64,000 nt of DNA from Streptomyces sp. man185 (GCA_002551355.1 NTHE01000038.1:1-64000), one strand, 5' to 3'; positions 17,766 through 26,509 are shown, numbered from the stretch's first letter. Translations and numbers: made by a program. The notes: generated from the sequence alone by a model not told the origin.

Positions 17766-18989
17766 TTGTCGTACGACGTCGGCGCGGTGCGCGCGCAGTT
17801 CCCCGCCCTGCGGTCCGGTACAGCGCATTTCGACGGGCCGGGCGGCACACAGACCCCGGCCTCCGTCGTGGCGGCGATCGGCGAGGCGATGAGCCGGCCC
17901 CTGTCGATCCGGGGCGCAGCCCTTCCCGGGGAGGTGAACGCGGAGGAGATCGTCCGGGGATTCCGGCAGGCGATGGCGGATCTGCTGGGCGCGGATCCGG
18001 GCGGGATCGTGTTCGGCCGGAGCGCCACCCAGCTCACCTACGATTTCTCGCGCACCCTGGCCGGGACCTGGAGTCCGGGGGACGAGGTCGTGGTCAGCCG
18101 GCTGGACCACGATGCCAACATCCGCCCGTGGGTGCAGGCGGCCGAGCGGGTGGGGGCGGTGGTGCGGTGGGCCGACTTCGACCCGGCGACCGGCGAGCTG
18201 CCCCCGGAGGCCGTCGGCGCGCGGATCACCGGCCGGACCCGGCTGGTCGCCGTGACCGGCGCTTCCAATCTGATCGGCACCCGGCCCGACATCCCGGCCA
18301 TCGCCGAACTCGCCCACCGGGCCGGCGCGCTGCTGTACGTGGACGGGGTCCATCTCGCCGCGCACCACCCGGTGGACCTGGAGCGGCTCGGGGCGGACTT
18401 CCTCGTCTGCTCCCCGTACAAGTTCTTCGGCCCCCATCACGGTGTGCTCGCCGCCCGGCCGGAACTGCTCGACGCCCTCCGCCCGGACAAGCTGGCGCCG
18501 TCCACCGAAGCCGTACCGGAGCGCTTCGAACTCGGCACGCTGCCGTACGAGTTGATGGCAGGGACCCGTGCGGCGGTGGACTTCATCGCGACCTTGGGCA
18601 CCGAGGCCGGCACCGACGCGGTGAACGGGCGCGGCGGGCGTCGCGAGCGGCTGGCGTCGGCGTACGCGGCGATCGACGCCCACGAGAGCGGGCTGCGGGA
18701 GAGCATCGAGAAGGGGCTGCGCGAACTGGGCGGGGTGACGGTGCGCTCCCGGGCCGCCGAGCGCACCCCCACACTGCTCCTCACCTTCGAGGGCCGGGAC
18801 GCGGCGGACGCCTACCGCGCTCTCGCCCGCTCCGGGGTGCACGCGCCCGCCGGGTCCTTCTACGCCCTGGACGCCTCCCGGCACCTCGGGCTCGGCGAGA
18901 GCGGCGGCCTGCGCGTCGGACTGTCCGCGTACAACGACGCGGACGACGTGGAGCGGCTCCTGACGGGACTGGCGGGCTTCCTGCGGTAA
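17766..18989 (+). CDS. cysteine-desulfurase-like class V aminotransferase (VC1184-type subfamily)
   Basis: A 407-residue PLP enzyme. The Schiff-base lysine is in CSPYKFFGPHHG, a motif peculiar to the VC1184-like subgroup. The PLP-ring aspartate is in LYVDGVHLAAH and the N-terminal glycine patch is FDGPGGTQTP. True SufS/IscS proteins carry a mobile cysteine loop that I do not see clearly here, so the substrate could be cysteine or another amino acid. The TTG at 17766 is chosen because GAGGAG ends 5 bases before it. The frame upstream (to 17514) is GC-rich filler without homology. It is transcribed away from the PTM operon and is probably not part of it. Confidence 0.85.
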   Translation: MSYDVGAVRAQFPALRSGTAHFDGPGGTQTPASVVAAIGEAMSRPLSIRGAALPGEVNAEEIVRGFRQAMADLLGADPGGIVFGRSATQLTYDFSRTLAGTWSPGDEVVVSRLDHDANIRPWVQAAERVGAVVRWADFDPATGELPPEAVGARITGRTRLVAVTGASNLIGTRPDIPAIAELAHRAGALLYVDGVHLAAHHPVDLERLGADFLVCSPYKFFGPHHGVLAARPELLDALRPDKLAPSTEAVPERFELGTLPYELMAGTRAAVDFIATLGTEAGTDAVNGRGGRRERLASAYAAIDAHESGLRESIEKGLRELGGVTVRSRAAERTPTLLLTFEGRDAADAYRALARSGVHAPAGSFYALDASRHLGLGESGGLRVGLSAYNDADDVERLLTGLAGFLR

Positions 18990-19033
18990 CGGCGAGGGGT
19001 TCGGGAGCCGGGGAGGTACAGCGACCCCCGGCC

Positions 19034-19068
19034 TCAGGCGTCAGGCGTCAGGCGTCAGGCGTCAGGCG
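19034..19068. repeat. heptamer tandem repeat TCAGGCG x5
   Basis: Five perfect head-to-tail copies of a 7-bp unit. The stop codon of the minus-strand MerR-type regulator (19055-19057) lies inside the fourth unit. Because 7 is not a multiple of 3, gain or loss of a unit would alter the last residues of that protein. Confidence 0.9.
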
Positions 19069-20098
19069 ATGACGTACGGCGTCGGGCCACCTGTTCGGGC
19101 TGGAGCGTGGCCAGCGTGTCCACCGCGTCCGCCAGCCCGGACAGGTGCCGGATCCCCGTCGGCAGCCGCCCGGCCCAGCCGGGTCCGGCCACGCAGACGA
19201 GGGGACTCCTGCGCGCACCCCGTACGCCCCACTCGATCCCGTCCAACCGGGCCACGAGCGAGCCGCTCGCCGTGGCGCGGGACTGCGCCCAGATCACCAC
19301 CGCGGCGGGGCCGGTACGCCGCACCGCGTCCTCCAGGGCCGTGGCGGGCACGGCAGCGCCGAACATGCGGACCGGCAGAGACTGCTGGACGAGGGTCGCG
19401 GCGAGTGCCTCAAGGGCCAGCGAGTGGGTCTCGCCAGGCGCACAGGCCAGCAGGGCGAGGCCCGCATCGGGGTCGGGGGACCTCTCGGCCGAGACCCCGC
19501 GCAGCGCACCGGAGACGTGCCACGACAACAGGTGCTCGACCTCGATGTACCGCTCCCCCGCCGTCTCCCACTTGCGCCCCACCACGTGGAGCGCCGGCAT
19601 CATCACCTCGTCCCAGGCGGCCGGCAGCCCGTAACGGTCGAGCACGGTCGTGAGCAGCTCGTCTATGGCCGGCGCGTCCAGCCGAATCGCGGCCCGGGCC
19701 AGGCCGCGGCACTCCCGGCGGGCCCGGCCGAGCGGAAGCGGCCCAGCGGCCCGGGGAGCGCGCCCGGACCGTGGCCGGTCCGCGGCGCCGCTCGCGTCGG
19801 CCTCGGGCGCTCCGGTCCCGGTCGCTCTGTCACGAGGCGCTCCGGCCAGGACGGTGCGAGCGGCCTCGGCCGGGGGCAGGCCGGCGCTCGTCAGAGCGCA
19901 CATGTTCCGCAGAGCGGCGATGTCCGCCTCCGTCCAGCGGCGATGCCGGCCGTCCTGACGCGCGGCCGGGCCGATGCCGTAGCGGCGGTCCCACGAACGC
20001 AGTGTGGTCGGCGCGACGCCCAGGAGGCGGGCCACCGCACCCGTGGTCAGGCCGCCCTCGGCCGGGGCGCACGACGCCAGATCGACGGATACATCCAT
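19055..20098 (-). CDS. MerR-family regulator with a B12-binding-like sensor domain (LitR/CarH type)
   Basis: A 347-residue transcription factor. Residues about 16-85 form a MerR winged helix (TTGAVARLLGVAPTTLRSWDRRYGIG). After a low-complexity linker comes a helical cap with a Trp followed by EVEH (KWETAGERYIEVEH), resembling the W-x9-EH light-sensing cap of CarH but one residue longer. A Rossmann-like domain follows, with PGETHSLALEA where CarH has ExHxxG, so the cobalamin-coordinating His may be kept. I infer adenosylcobalamin or light sensing only from these partial matches. It is divergent from the DUF4383 gene, and the shared gap carries a 17-bp direct repeat that recurs upstream of the fasciclin gene. 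Confidence 0.8.
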   Translation of the reverse strand: MDVSVDLASCAPAEGGLTTGAVARLLGVAPTTLRSWDRRYGIGPAARQDGRHRRWTEADIAALRNMCALTSAGLPPAEAARTVLAGAPRDRATGTGAPEADASGAADRPRSGRAPRAAGPLPLGRARRECRGLARAAIRLDAPAIDELLTTVLDRYGLPAAWDEVMMPALHVVGRKWETAGERYIEVEHLLSWHVSGALRGVSAERSPDPDAGLALLACAPGETHSLALEALAATLVQQSLPVRMFGAAVPATALEDAVRRTGPAAVVIWAQSRATASGSLVARLDGIEWGVRGARRSPLVCVAGPGWAGRLPTGIRHLSGLADAVDTLATLQPEQVARRRTSSPDA

Positions 20099-20110
20099 AA
20101 ATTCACCATA

Positions 20111-20127
20111 CGACGCAGAAACGACGC
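20111..20127. promoter_or_regulatory. candidate MerR-type operator, copy 1
   Basis: CGACGCAGAAACGACGC, itself a direct repeat of CGACGC with an 11-bp step, sits 13 bp upstream of the MerR-type gene and 85 bp upstream of DUF4383. An identical 17-mer lies at 21683-21699. Its position in two divergent gaps of the same gene group suggests the neighbouring regulator binds it. Confidence 0.6.
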
Positions 20128-20212
20128 ATGTTGCCCGGCGGATACACGCACGGTTCCCTTTTGATCACGGGGCCGCAAACGGCCGTGCGGCGTGAGGGAA
20201 CAGGAGGCGGTC

Positions 20213-20755
20213 ATGAAACTGAGCGACGAGTTGCCCACCGATCACCGGCTGGCGGCGGTGTACCGGATCGGCGCGGGCCTCTGCGGGGCGATCCTGGTCG
20301 TCTTCGGAACGCTGGGCTTCGCGAATCAGCTGAGCTTCTTCAACACCAGTGGCAGCCAGATCGCCGGGTTGTCGTCCAACGGACTTCTCAGCCTGATCTC
20401 CCTGCTCGTCGGGGCGCTGCTGATCACCGGCGCGGCGGTGGGCGGCAATGTCGCCTCCACGGTGAACATGACCATCGGCTCACTCTTCCTGCTCAGCGGC
20501 TTCGTCCACCTCTTCATCCTGGACCGGGCCGCGAACATCCTGGACTTCAGCATGTCGAACGTGATCTTCAGCTTCGTGATGGGGCTGTTGATCCTCACGT
20601 TCGGGATGTACGGGCGGGTGACCGGCGGTCTGCCGCACGACAACCCGTACTGGCGTCGCCGCCACCCGGAGCAGGCCGCGCGCGAAGCCGCCGCCCACAG
20701 AAGGGCAGCGGCCGGCGGCCCGCTGCGGGACGGGTCTGCTCAGACCTTGCGGTAG
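20213..20755 (+). CDS. DUF4383 membrane protein
   Basis: A 180-residue integral-membrane protein with about four hydrophobic helices between residues 20 and 140 and a basic cytoplasmic tail. The layout and the ANQLSFFNTSG-like loop fit DUF4383, a family common in actinobacteria with no proven function. The ATG at 20213 is preceded by CAGGAGG with 5-base spacing. An in-frame GTG at 20192 would add seven residues but lacks a good ribosome site. It ends inside the convergent DUF1206 gene (16-bp overlap). I infer regulation by the adjacent MerR protein. Confidence 0.82.
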   Translation: MKLSDELPTDHRLAAVYRIGAGLCGAILVVFGTLGFANQLSFFNTSGSQIAGLSSNGLLSLISLLVGALLITGAAVGGNVASTVNMTIGSLFLLSGFVHLFILDRAANILDFSMSNVIFSFVMGLLILTFGMYGRVTGGLPHDNPYWRRRHPEQAAREAAAHRRAAAGGPLRDGSAQTLR

Positions 20756-21582
20756 CGGGCGTTGAACCAGGAGAACACGCCGAAGGCAACCAGTCCGAGG
20801 GCGATGAGCACCAGCAGCCACGGGCCGACCGGGGTGTCGGCGAAGGAGCGCAGGGTGTCGTCCATCCCCTTGGTCTTGTCGGGCTCGTGCTGGACGGCCG
20901 CGGCAATGGCGAACGCGCCCGCCGCGGCGAAGACGCTGCCGCGCGCCGCTCCGCCGAACACACCCGTGACGTCGACGGCCTGGCGGACCCGGCGGGACAT
21001 CTCCGACAGCTTCAGGTGCTTGTGGTACTTGCGCATGATGGCCCGGACCGCGATCCAGAGGCCCGCGCCGGCCACCACCGCGCCGCCGATCCCGACGATC
21101 CACTGTCCGCCCGGCCAGCCGAGTGCCTTGGCCGTGATGTCCTGCGACTGCTGGTCGGACGAGCCGCCGCCGCTGCCGGAGGAACCGGCGGCGAAGGACA
21201 GCACGGAGTAGGCGACGAAGGCGTAGAAGACCGCACGAGCGGCCGCCATGGCCCGCTTGCCGGGCTTGTGCTCGTCGGGTCCGGCCCCGCCGAACAGCGC
21301 CTCGGACAGCCGCCAGAGCGCCATGCCCGCCACGGCTATGCCCAGCACCCACAGCAGAGCCGTCCCGAAGGGCTTCTCGGCTATCTCCGCGACCGCACCG
21401 CCCCGGTCGGCCTGCTTCCCGCCGCCTCCGGGGAACGCGATCCGCAGGGCGAGGAAGCCCACGAGGACGTAGATCACCCCGCGGGCCACGAACCCGGCAC
21501 GGCCTGCCATCTCCATGGCGTCACTGTTCGCGGCACGCCGTGCCTGGCCACGCCCCTGCGCTGATACTGAACGGCTATTCAT
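20740..21582 (-). CDS. DUF1206 membrane protein
   Basis: A 280-residue membrane protein built of three repeated two-helix units (starting near AGFVARGVIYVLVG, ARAVFYAFVAYSVL and ARGSVFAAAGAFAI), which is the arrangement of DUF1206. The function is unknown; the family often sits with stress-response genes. Gly/Ser-rich linkers separate the units. It runs convergently into DUF4383 and diverges from the fasciclin gene. The gap in front of it carries the second copy of the 17-bp element. Confidence 0.82.
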   Translation of the reverse strand: MNSRSVSAQGRGQARRAANSDAMEMAGRAGFVARGVIYVLVGFLALRIAFPGGGGKQADRGGAVAEIAEKPFGTALLWVLGIAVAGMALWRLSEALFGGAGPDEHKPGKRAMAAARAVFYAFVAYSVLSFAAGSSGSGGGSSDQQSQDITAKALGWPGGQWIVGIGGAVVAGAGLWIAVRAIMRKYHKHLKLSEMSRRVRQAVDVTGVFGGAARGSVFAAAGAFAIAAAVQHEPDKTKGMDDTLRSFADTPVGPWLLVLIALGLVAFGVFSWFNARYRKV

Positions 21583-21682
21583 GTCACCCGGTTGCCCCCG
21601 TACGGCGGATCAATGCGGTGAAGGTGTCGAAATGATGCCGTGAGGGTCCCGGGGCGATCCGGTGACATCCCGGGAGCCGTTT

Positions 21683-21699
21683 CGACGCAGAAACGACGC
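21683..21699. promoter_or_regulatory. candidate MerR-type operator, copy 2
   Basis: Exact second copy of CGACGCAGAAACGACGC. It is 100 bp upstream of DUF1206 (minus) and 77 bp upstream of the fasciclin gene (plus). Confidence 0.6.
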
Positions 21700-21776
21700 G
21701 GCGGGCAAAGCGAGCGGAGGCACGGCAACGTGGTGGTGACGGAGAAGACCCACCCCCGCTCGCCGGAGGAGACATC

Positions 21777-22355
21777 ATGACGATCACCCGTCTTCAGCGC
21801 ACAGCGGCGGCTGCCGCTGCACTCGCCTTTCCCGCCTCTCTGGCGTTCTTCGCTCCGCAGGCTCAGGCCGAAGCGCCCGCCGAACCGTACGGCCCCGCCT
21901 GTTCCTCCGTACCCGCGGAGGGCGCGGGCAGCCTGGAGGGCATGGCGAAGGACCCGGTCGCCACCGCCGCGTCCAACAACCCCGAACTCTCCACACTGGT
22001 CAGCGCGGTGGAGAAGGCCGGCCTGGTCGACACCCTGAACAACGCGAAGAACATCACGGTCTTCGCGCCGACCAACGACGCCTTCGACAAGATCCCGCAG
22101 GCGGACCTGGAGGCACTCCTCAACGACAAGGCCGAGCTCACCAAGGTGCTGACGTACCACGTGGTGGGCGAGAAGGTCACGACGCAGCAGATGGAGGACG
22201 GCACCTTCAAGACGCTGGAGGGAAGCGACCTGACGACGAAGGGCTCCGGCACCGCGTTCACGGTGAACGACTCCTCGAAGATCGTCTGCGGCAATGTGCC
22301 GACGGCCAACGCCACGGTGAATCTGGTCGACACCGTGCTGATGCCGCCGTCGTAA
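21777..22355 (+). CDS. secreted fasciclin (FAS1) domain protein
   Basis: A 192-residue exported protein. A signal peptide with a hydrophobic core (AAAAAALAFPASLAFFAP) ends near AQAEA. The single FAS1 domain shows NITVFAPTNDAFDKIP (H1) and LTYHVVG (H2), the hallmark segments of the fold, and a final VNLVDTVLMPP strand. FAS1 domains mediate adhesion or matrix contacts, so a cell-surface role is likely. Two cysteines (in GPACSS and IVCGN) may form a disulphide. The gene is alone downstream of the shared 17-bp element and is followed by a hairpin at about 22412-22453. Confidence 0.9.
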   Translation: MTITRLQRTAAAAAALAFPASLAFFAPQAQAEAPAEPYGPACSSVPAEGAGSLEGMAKDPVATAASNNPELSTLVSAVEKAGLVDTLNNAKNITVFAPTNDAFDKIPQADLEALLNDKAELTKVLTYHVVGEKVTTQQMEDGTFKTLEGSDLTTKGSGTAFTVNDSSKIVCGNVPTANATVNLVDTVLMPPS

Positions 22356-22417
22356 GGGCGGGCGTGGTGCCGCAATCGCAGTGACGGCCTCGGCGCCGCC
22401 GCCGCACAGGGGATCCC

Positions 22418-22446
22418 GTGCCCGGATCGCGTGACGGTCCGGGCAC
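22418..22446. terminator. hairpin downstream of the fasciclin gene
   Basis: A 9-bp perfect stem GTGCCCGGA / TCCGGGCAC with an 11-base loop, extended by AGGGGA/TCCCCT outside a small bulge. No T-run follows, as is usual in Streptomyces. Confidence 0.6.
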
Positions 22447-22479
22447 GTCCCCTGGGCGCCTGTTCTATACGCTGAGGGC

Positions 22480-22980
22480 GTGACCAGCGCCGACGACCGA
22501 CCGACCCGGAACGGTGCCTCCGAATCCGAGGCGCCGCTCGCCGACCTCCAGGCGTTCGCGGTCGAGCTGCGCCGGATGAACGGCGAGATCAACCGGATGA
22601 CCCACGGTTTCGCGGCGAACCAGCAACTGCACCCCACGGACGTGAGCGCGCTCGGAGCCATCCTCGACGCCCCCTCGCCCCTGACGCCCGGGGCGCTGCG
22701 GGAGCATCTGGGCCTCACCTCCGGCGCGGTGACCGCCTGCCTGGACCGGCTGGAGCGCGCCGGGCACATCCGCCGGGCCCGGGAGAGCGCCGACCGCCGG
22801 GTGGTGCACGTGTACTACGAGGCAAGCGCCCGGACCGTCGCCCGTGACTACTTCATGCCGCTCGCCGAGGCCACGGCACGGGCCAGGGCGCGCTTCAGCG
22901 AGGGAGAACTGACGACCGTCCTGCGGTTCCTCGCCGCGATGAACGAGGAACTGGCCGAGCTTCCCCCGGCGCAACGCTGA
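22480..22980 (+). CDS. MarR-family transcriptional regulator
   Basis: A 166-residue winged-helix protein. The DNA-binding core is TPGALREHLGLTSGAVTACLDRLERAGHIRR (about residues 68-98) with the wing RESADRRVVHVYY, flanked by dimerisation helices. It starts with GTG at 22480. A TATACG at 22466-22471 could be a -10 box, making the transcript nearly leaderless. It lies 163 bp upstream of, and in the same direction as, an MMPL exporter. MarR-exporter pairs usually mean the regulator represses the pump and is released by a ligand, which here is an inference. Confidence 0.85.
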   Translation: MTSADDRPTRNGASESEAPLADLQAFAVELRRMNGEINRMTHGFAANQQLHPTDVSALGAILDAPSPLTPGALREHLGLTSGAVTACLDRLERAGHIRRARESADRRVVHVYYEASARTVARDYFMPLAEATARARARFSEGELTTVLRFLAAMNEELAELPPAQR

Positions 22981-23093
22981 GCTTCTCCCGGCGCGTCGCT
23001 GAGTTTTTCCCCGGCCGGGTGCGTCCATGGGAGGACGGACCGCCGGAACCACCCCCGTACGGATCCCCCGGGGAGCAGTCCCGTAATGTATTT

Positions 23094-23127
23094 CAACGAT
23101 TGAGATTGTTCACCGATGAGATATCTC
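23094..23127. promoter_or_regulatory. candidate MarR operator upstream of the MMPL gene
   Basis: Two dyads lie just upstream of the transporter start at 23144: an imperfect AACGAT-TGAG-ATTGTT at 23095-23110 and a perfect GAGATATCTC at 23118-23127. Both are AT-rich compared with the surroundings. Confidence 0.45.
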
Positions 23128-23143
23128 CACCCCCGGGAGAGAC

Positions 23144-25273
23144 ATGCCCACCCCTGCACGGTCGGTTCGCTGGCTGGTCCCCGTCGTCCTGCTGATCGCC
23201 TGGCTCGGCATCGGCGGCGGGCTCGGCCCGTACGCCGGAAAGCTCGGCGAGGTCGCCACCAACGACCAGGCTGCCTTCCTGCCCCAGAACGCCGAGTCCA
23301 CCCAAGTCATCGACGCCCAGAAGGCGTTCCAGCAGAACGAGACCCTGCCGGTCATCCTCGTCTGGACCGCGGCGAAGAAGGACGCCCCGGTGAACGACGA
23401 GCAGCGGGAGGCCGCCACCGGCGCCCTCGCCTCGCTCGCCGGGGGCGACGGCGTCGTCGGCGAGCCCTCCCCCGCCCTGCCCTCCGAGGACGGCCTCGCG
23501 CTCCAGGGCATCGTGCAGCTGAGCCCTGATCTCGGGGACGAGCTGCCGACGGTGCTGGAGGAGGTCGAGAAGGCGGGCGCGTCCGTGGACGGCACGACGG
23601 TCCAGCTGGCCGGCCCGGCCGCGAGTCAGGCCGATCTCTCCGACGCCTTCGCGGGCATCGACGGGCTGCTGCTCGGGGTCGCCCTGATCACGGTCCTCGT
23701 CATTCTGCTGCTGGTCTACCGCAGCGTGCTGCTGCCCTTCGTCATCATCCTCGGCGCCGTGTTCGCCCTCGCCCTGTCCTGTGCGATCGTCTACGTCCTC
23801 GCTGACCACGACATCGTGCGCGTGGACGGTCAGGTGCAAGGCATTCTGTCCATCCTGGTGATCGGTGCGGCGACGGACTACGCACTGCTGCTCACCGCCC
23901 GGTTCCGGGAGGAACTCGCCGTCCACGGTGACCGGTTCACCGCGATGCGCGTCGCACTGCGCGAGTCCTTCGGCCCGATCACGGCGAGCGCCGCGACGGT
24001 GGCGGCGGGCCTGCTCGCCCTGCTGCTCAGCGACCTCACCAACAACCGGGCTCTCGGCCCCGTGGGCGCGATCGGCATCGTCTGCTCGGTCCTGAGCGCT
24101 CTCACCTTCCTGCCCGCCGCGCTCGTGCTGCTGGGCCGGACCGCCTACTGGCCGGCGAAGCCCAAGCCCGCCGACGACAAGGTGACCGGCGGTCACGGCA
24201 TCTGGCACAAGGTCGCGGCCCTCGTCGACCGCTCGCCCCGCAAGGTCTGGGCGATCACCCTGGCGGCCCTGATCGCCTGTGCCGCGTTCGCCCCGACGCT
24301 CACCTCCAAGGGCGTTCCCCTGGACGAGATCTTCGTCAACGACGCGCCGTCCGTGGCCGCCCAGGAGACGCTGGGCGAGCACTTCCCCGGCGGCTCCGGC
24401 AATCCGGCGGTGATCATCGCCGCGGCGGACCGCCTGCCCGAGGTGACCGAGGCCGCCGAGCGCACCGACGGGGTGGCCTCGGTCGCTCCGGTCAGCGCGA
24501 GCGGTCGGCCGGGCGGCGGCGAACCCCTCGTCGTCGACGGCAAGGTCCGCATCGACGCGACCCTCAAGGACGCGGCGGACAGCGACGGGGCCAAGGAGAC
24601 GGTGGCCGCGCTGCGCACCGCGGTCCACGCGGTACCCGGATCGGACGCCCTGGTCGGCGGTTACACCGCGCAGCAGTACGACACCCAGCGGACGGCGGAG
24701 GACGACCGCATGCTGATCGTGCCGGTGGTGCTGGCGATCATCCTGGTGATCCTGGTCTTCCTGCTGCGGTCGCTGCTGATGCCGGTGCTGCTGGTGGCGA
24801 CCGTGGCGCTGAACTTCCTCGCCACACTCGGCATCTCCTCGCTGGTCTTCACGCATGTGTTCGGCTTCAGCGGCACGGATTCGTCGGTTCCGCTGTACGG
24901 TTTCGTGTTCCTGGTCGCCCTGGGCGTCGACTACAACATCTTCCTGATGTCCCGGGTCCGCGAGGAGTCCCTGCGGCACGGCACCCGGGAGGGCATCCTG
25001 CGCGGGCTGACCACGACCGGCGGGGTCATCACCTCGGCGGGCGTCGTCCTGGCGGCCACCTTCGCCGCGCTCGGCGTGATCCCGCTGGCGTTCCTGCTCC
25101 AGATCGCGTTCATCGTGGCCTTCGGCGTCCTGCTGGACACGCTGGTCGTCCGGTCGCTCCTCGTCCCGGCGCTGGTACGGGACATCGGGCCGAAGGCGTG
25201 GTGGCCCGGGGCGCTGAGCCGGGAGACGTCCGACGGTCAGCCCGGCACGGAGTCCCGGGCCGGGGCCCGGTAG
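23144..25273 (+). CDS. MMPL-family (RND-type) membrane transporter
   Basis: A 709-residue exporter with the duplicated RND layout. TM1 lies near residues 8-25, followed by a periplasmic-side loop to about 180. TM2-6 follow (LLGVALITVLVILLLVYRSV through FLPAALVLL), then a linker with TM7, a second loop, and TM8-12. The Asp-Tyr pair of the proton relay appears as AATDYALLLTARFREE in the first half and GVDYNIFLMSRVREE in the second, as in MmpL proteins. The substrate (lipid, antibiotic or dye) cannot be read. The ATG has GGGAGAG upstream. The preceding MarR gene is its likely regulator. Confidence 0.92.
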   Translation: MPTPARSVRWLVPVVLLIAWLGIGGGLGPYAGKLGEVATNDQAAFLPQNAESTQVIDAQKAFQQNETLPVILVWTAAKKDAPVNDEQREAATGALASLAGGDGVVGEPSPALPSEDGLALQGIVQLSPDLGDELPTVLEEVEKAGASVDGTTVQLAGPAASQADLSDAFAGIDGLLLGVALITVLVILLLVYRSVLLPFVIILGAVFALALSCAIVYVLADHDIVRVDGQVQGILSILVIGAATDYALLLTARFREELAVHGDRFTAMRVALRESFGPITASAATVAAGLLALLLSDLTNNRALGPVGAIGIVCSVLSALTFLPAALVLLGRTAYWPAKPKPADDKVTGGHGIWHKVAALVDRSPRKVWAITLAALIACAAFAPTLTSKGVPLDEIFVNDAPSVAAQETLGEHFPGGSGNPAVIIAAADRLPEVTEAAERTDGVASVAPVSASGRPGGGEPLVVDGKVRIDATLKDAADSDGAKETVAALRTAVHAVPGSDALVGGYTAQQYDTQRTAEDDRMLIVPVVLAIILVILVFLLRSLLMPVLLVATVALNFLATLGISSLVFTHVFGFSGTDSSVPLYGFVFLVALGVDYNIFLMSRVREESLRHGTREGILRGLTTTGGVITSAGVVLAATFAALGVIPLAFLLQIAFIVAFGVLLDTLVVRSLLVPALVRDIGPKAWWPGALSRETSDGQPGTESRAGAR

Positions 25274-25848
25274 GCGGCGAGCGCCCAGACGACGAAGATG
25301 TCCAGGGCGATGACGATCACCGACCACAGGGGCGCGTACGGCAGGAAGAGGAAGTGCGCGAAGAGGTTCAGGGAGGCGAAGAGGATGCCGGTCACCCGCG
25401 CCCAGCCCGCCCCCTTGAGCAGCCCCGCCCCGGTGACGGCGACGCAGACGCCGAGCACCAGGTGGATCCAGCCCCAGCTGGTGAGGCTGATCCGGTAGAG
25501 GTACTCGCCGACATCGCCGTAGACGTCCCCGTCGGCCAGGGCCGCGATGCCTTCCAGCGCCGCCACGACGCCCTGGCAGAGCATCAGCACCCCGGCGAAG
25601 AGCACACCGCCGGTCACCCAGGGGCTGTCCGGATCGGGCGCGGGGGCGGCGGCGGCCGGGCCGTCGCCGCGCTGCCACGGTGTGTCGCCCTGGCCGGGCC
25701 CCGGCCGGAGCTCCTCCCCGAAGCCGGACGGCGGCGGGACGTCGGGGCGGGGAGAGCCGGCCGGGCCGGACGGGCCCATCGCATCGGAGGGAACAGCCGG
25801 GTCCGTCGGGCCGGCCGGGCCGGCGGGCCGGGAGGGGTCCTCGTCCAT
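25237..25848 (-). CDS. proline-rich N-terminus, DUF7144-type four-helix membrane protein
   Basis: A 203-residue protein with a disordered Pro/Gly/Ala-rich first 80 residues and about four transmembrane helices (WVTGGVLFAGVLMLCQGVVAA through VIVIALDIFVVWALAAYR). The C-terminal half fits a small actinobacterial membrane family of unknown role. The ATG at 25848 shares its A with the stop of the DoxX gene (TGATG) and has GGAGGAG upstream, so the pair is translationally coupled. Its end overlaps the end of the convergent MMPL gene by 37 bp. Confidence 0.75.
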   Translation of the reverse strand: MDEDPSRPAGPAGPTDPAVPSDAMGPSGPAGSPRPDVPPPSGFGEELRPGPGQGDTPWQRGDGPAAAAPAPDPDSPWVTGGVLFAGVLMLCQGVVAALEGIAALADGDVYGDVGEYLYRISLTSWGWIHLVLGVCVAVTGAGLLKGAGWARVTGILFASLNLFAHFLFLPYAPLWSVIVIALDIFVVWALAAYRAPARDSVPG

Positions 25849-26375
25849 CAGGACTCCTCCTCCGACCGCTCGGCCTGCCCTTTCGCTCGCCTGCCGACCA
25901 CGGCAGCGGCGGCGACCGCGCTGCCCGCGAAGGCCAGCGCCACCATCCACGGCCGGTCGAACACATGGCAGGTGACATGGTCCACCGAGTAGCGGCCGGG
26001 GCCGGTCAGACCGATGGCCGCGGCGGTGAAGCCGAGGAACGCCGGGTACTCGTAGCCGCCGCCCTGCGCGAAGAAGCCCGCCGGCGCGTGGACGGCCACG
26101 GCACCGGCCATCGCACCGGCCGCCGCCGCACCCGCCGCCGGAGTGGCGAGCCCCAGCGCCAGCAGGACACCGCCGCCCGCCTCGCCGAGTCCGGCGGCCA
26201 CCGCACTGTGCTTGGGCGGATGGAACCCCATCGCCTCCATCGCCGCCGTGGTGCCCTGGATGCCTCCGCCGCCGAACCATCCGGCGAGCTTCTGGCTGCC
26301 GTGGGCGGCGAGCACCGCGCCGGTGCCGACGCGCAGGGCGAGCAGACCGAGATCACGCCGGTTGACGCAGACCAT
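25848..26375 (-). CDS. DoxX family membrane protein
   Basis: A 175-residue four-helix protein. LGLLALRVGTGAVLAAHGSQKLAGWFGG is the characteristic N-terminal DoxX segment, followed by AAGLGEAGGGVLLALGLATP. DoxX-like proteins are linked to membrane redox and thiol stress in mycobacteria; no specific role is shown here. The ATG at 26375 has GGGAG with 5-base spacing. A longer frame to 26507 runs through promoter-like sequence and is unlikely. It diverges from the dienoyl-CoA-reductase-like gene, and a perfect palindrome lies between them. Confidence 0.85.
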   Translation of the reverse strand: MVCVNRRDLGLLALRVGTGAVLAAHGSQKLAGWFGGGGIQGTTAAMEAMGFHPPKHSAVAAGLGEAGGGVLLALGLATPAAGAAAAGAMAGAVAVHAPAGFFAQGGGYEYPAFLGFTAAAIGLTGPGRYSVDHVTCHVFDRPWMVALAFAGSAVAAAAVVGRRAKGQAERSEEES

Positions 26376-26509
26376 GGGGACTCCCGGGGTGGGGGGCTTC
26401 GGGTACGGATCCCACTCTCGTGGGCGAGTGGCGGGCGGGCGCGGCCGAGTACGCCGTACGGGGCTCGGGCCGGGCGCCGCAAGGCCCGGGGGTGCGACGC
26501 AGATCATTG

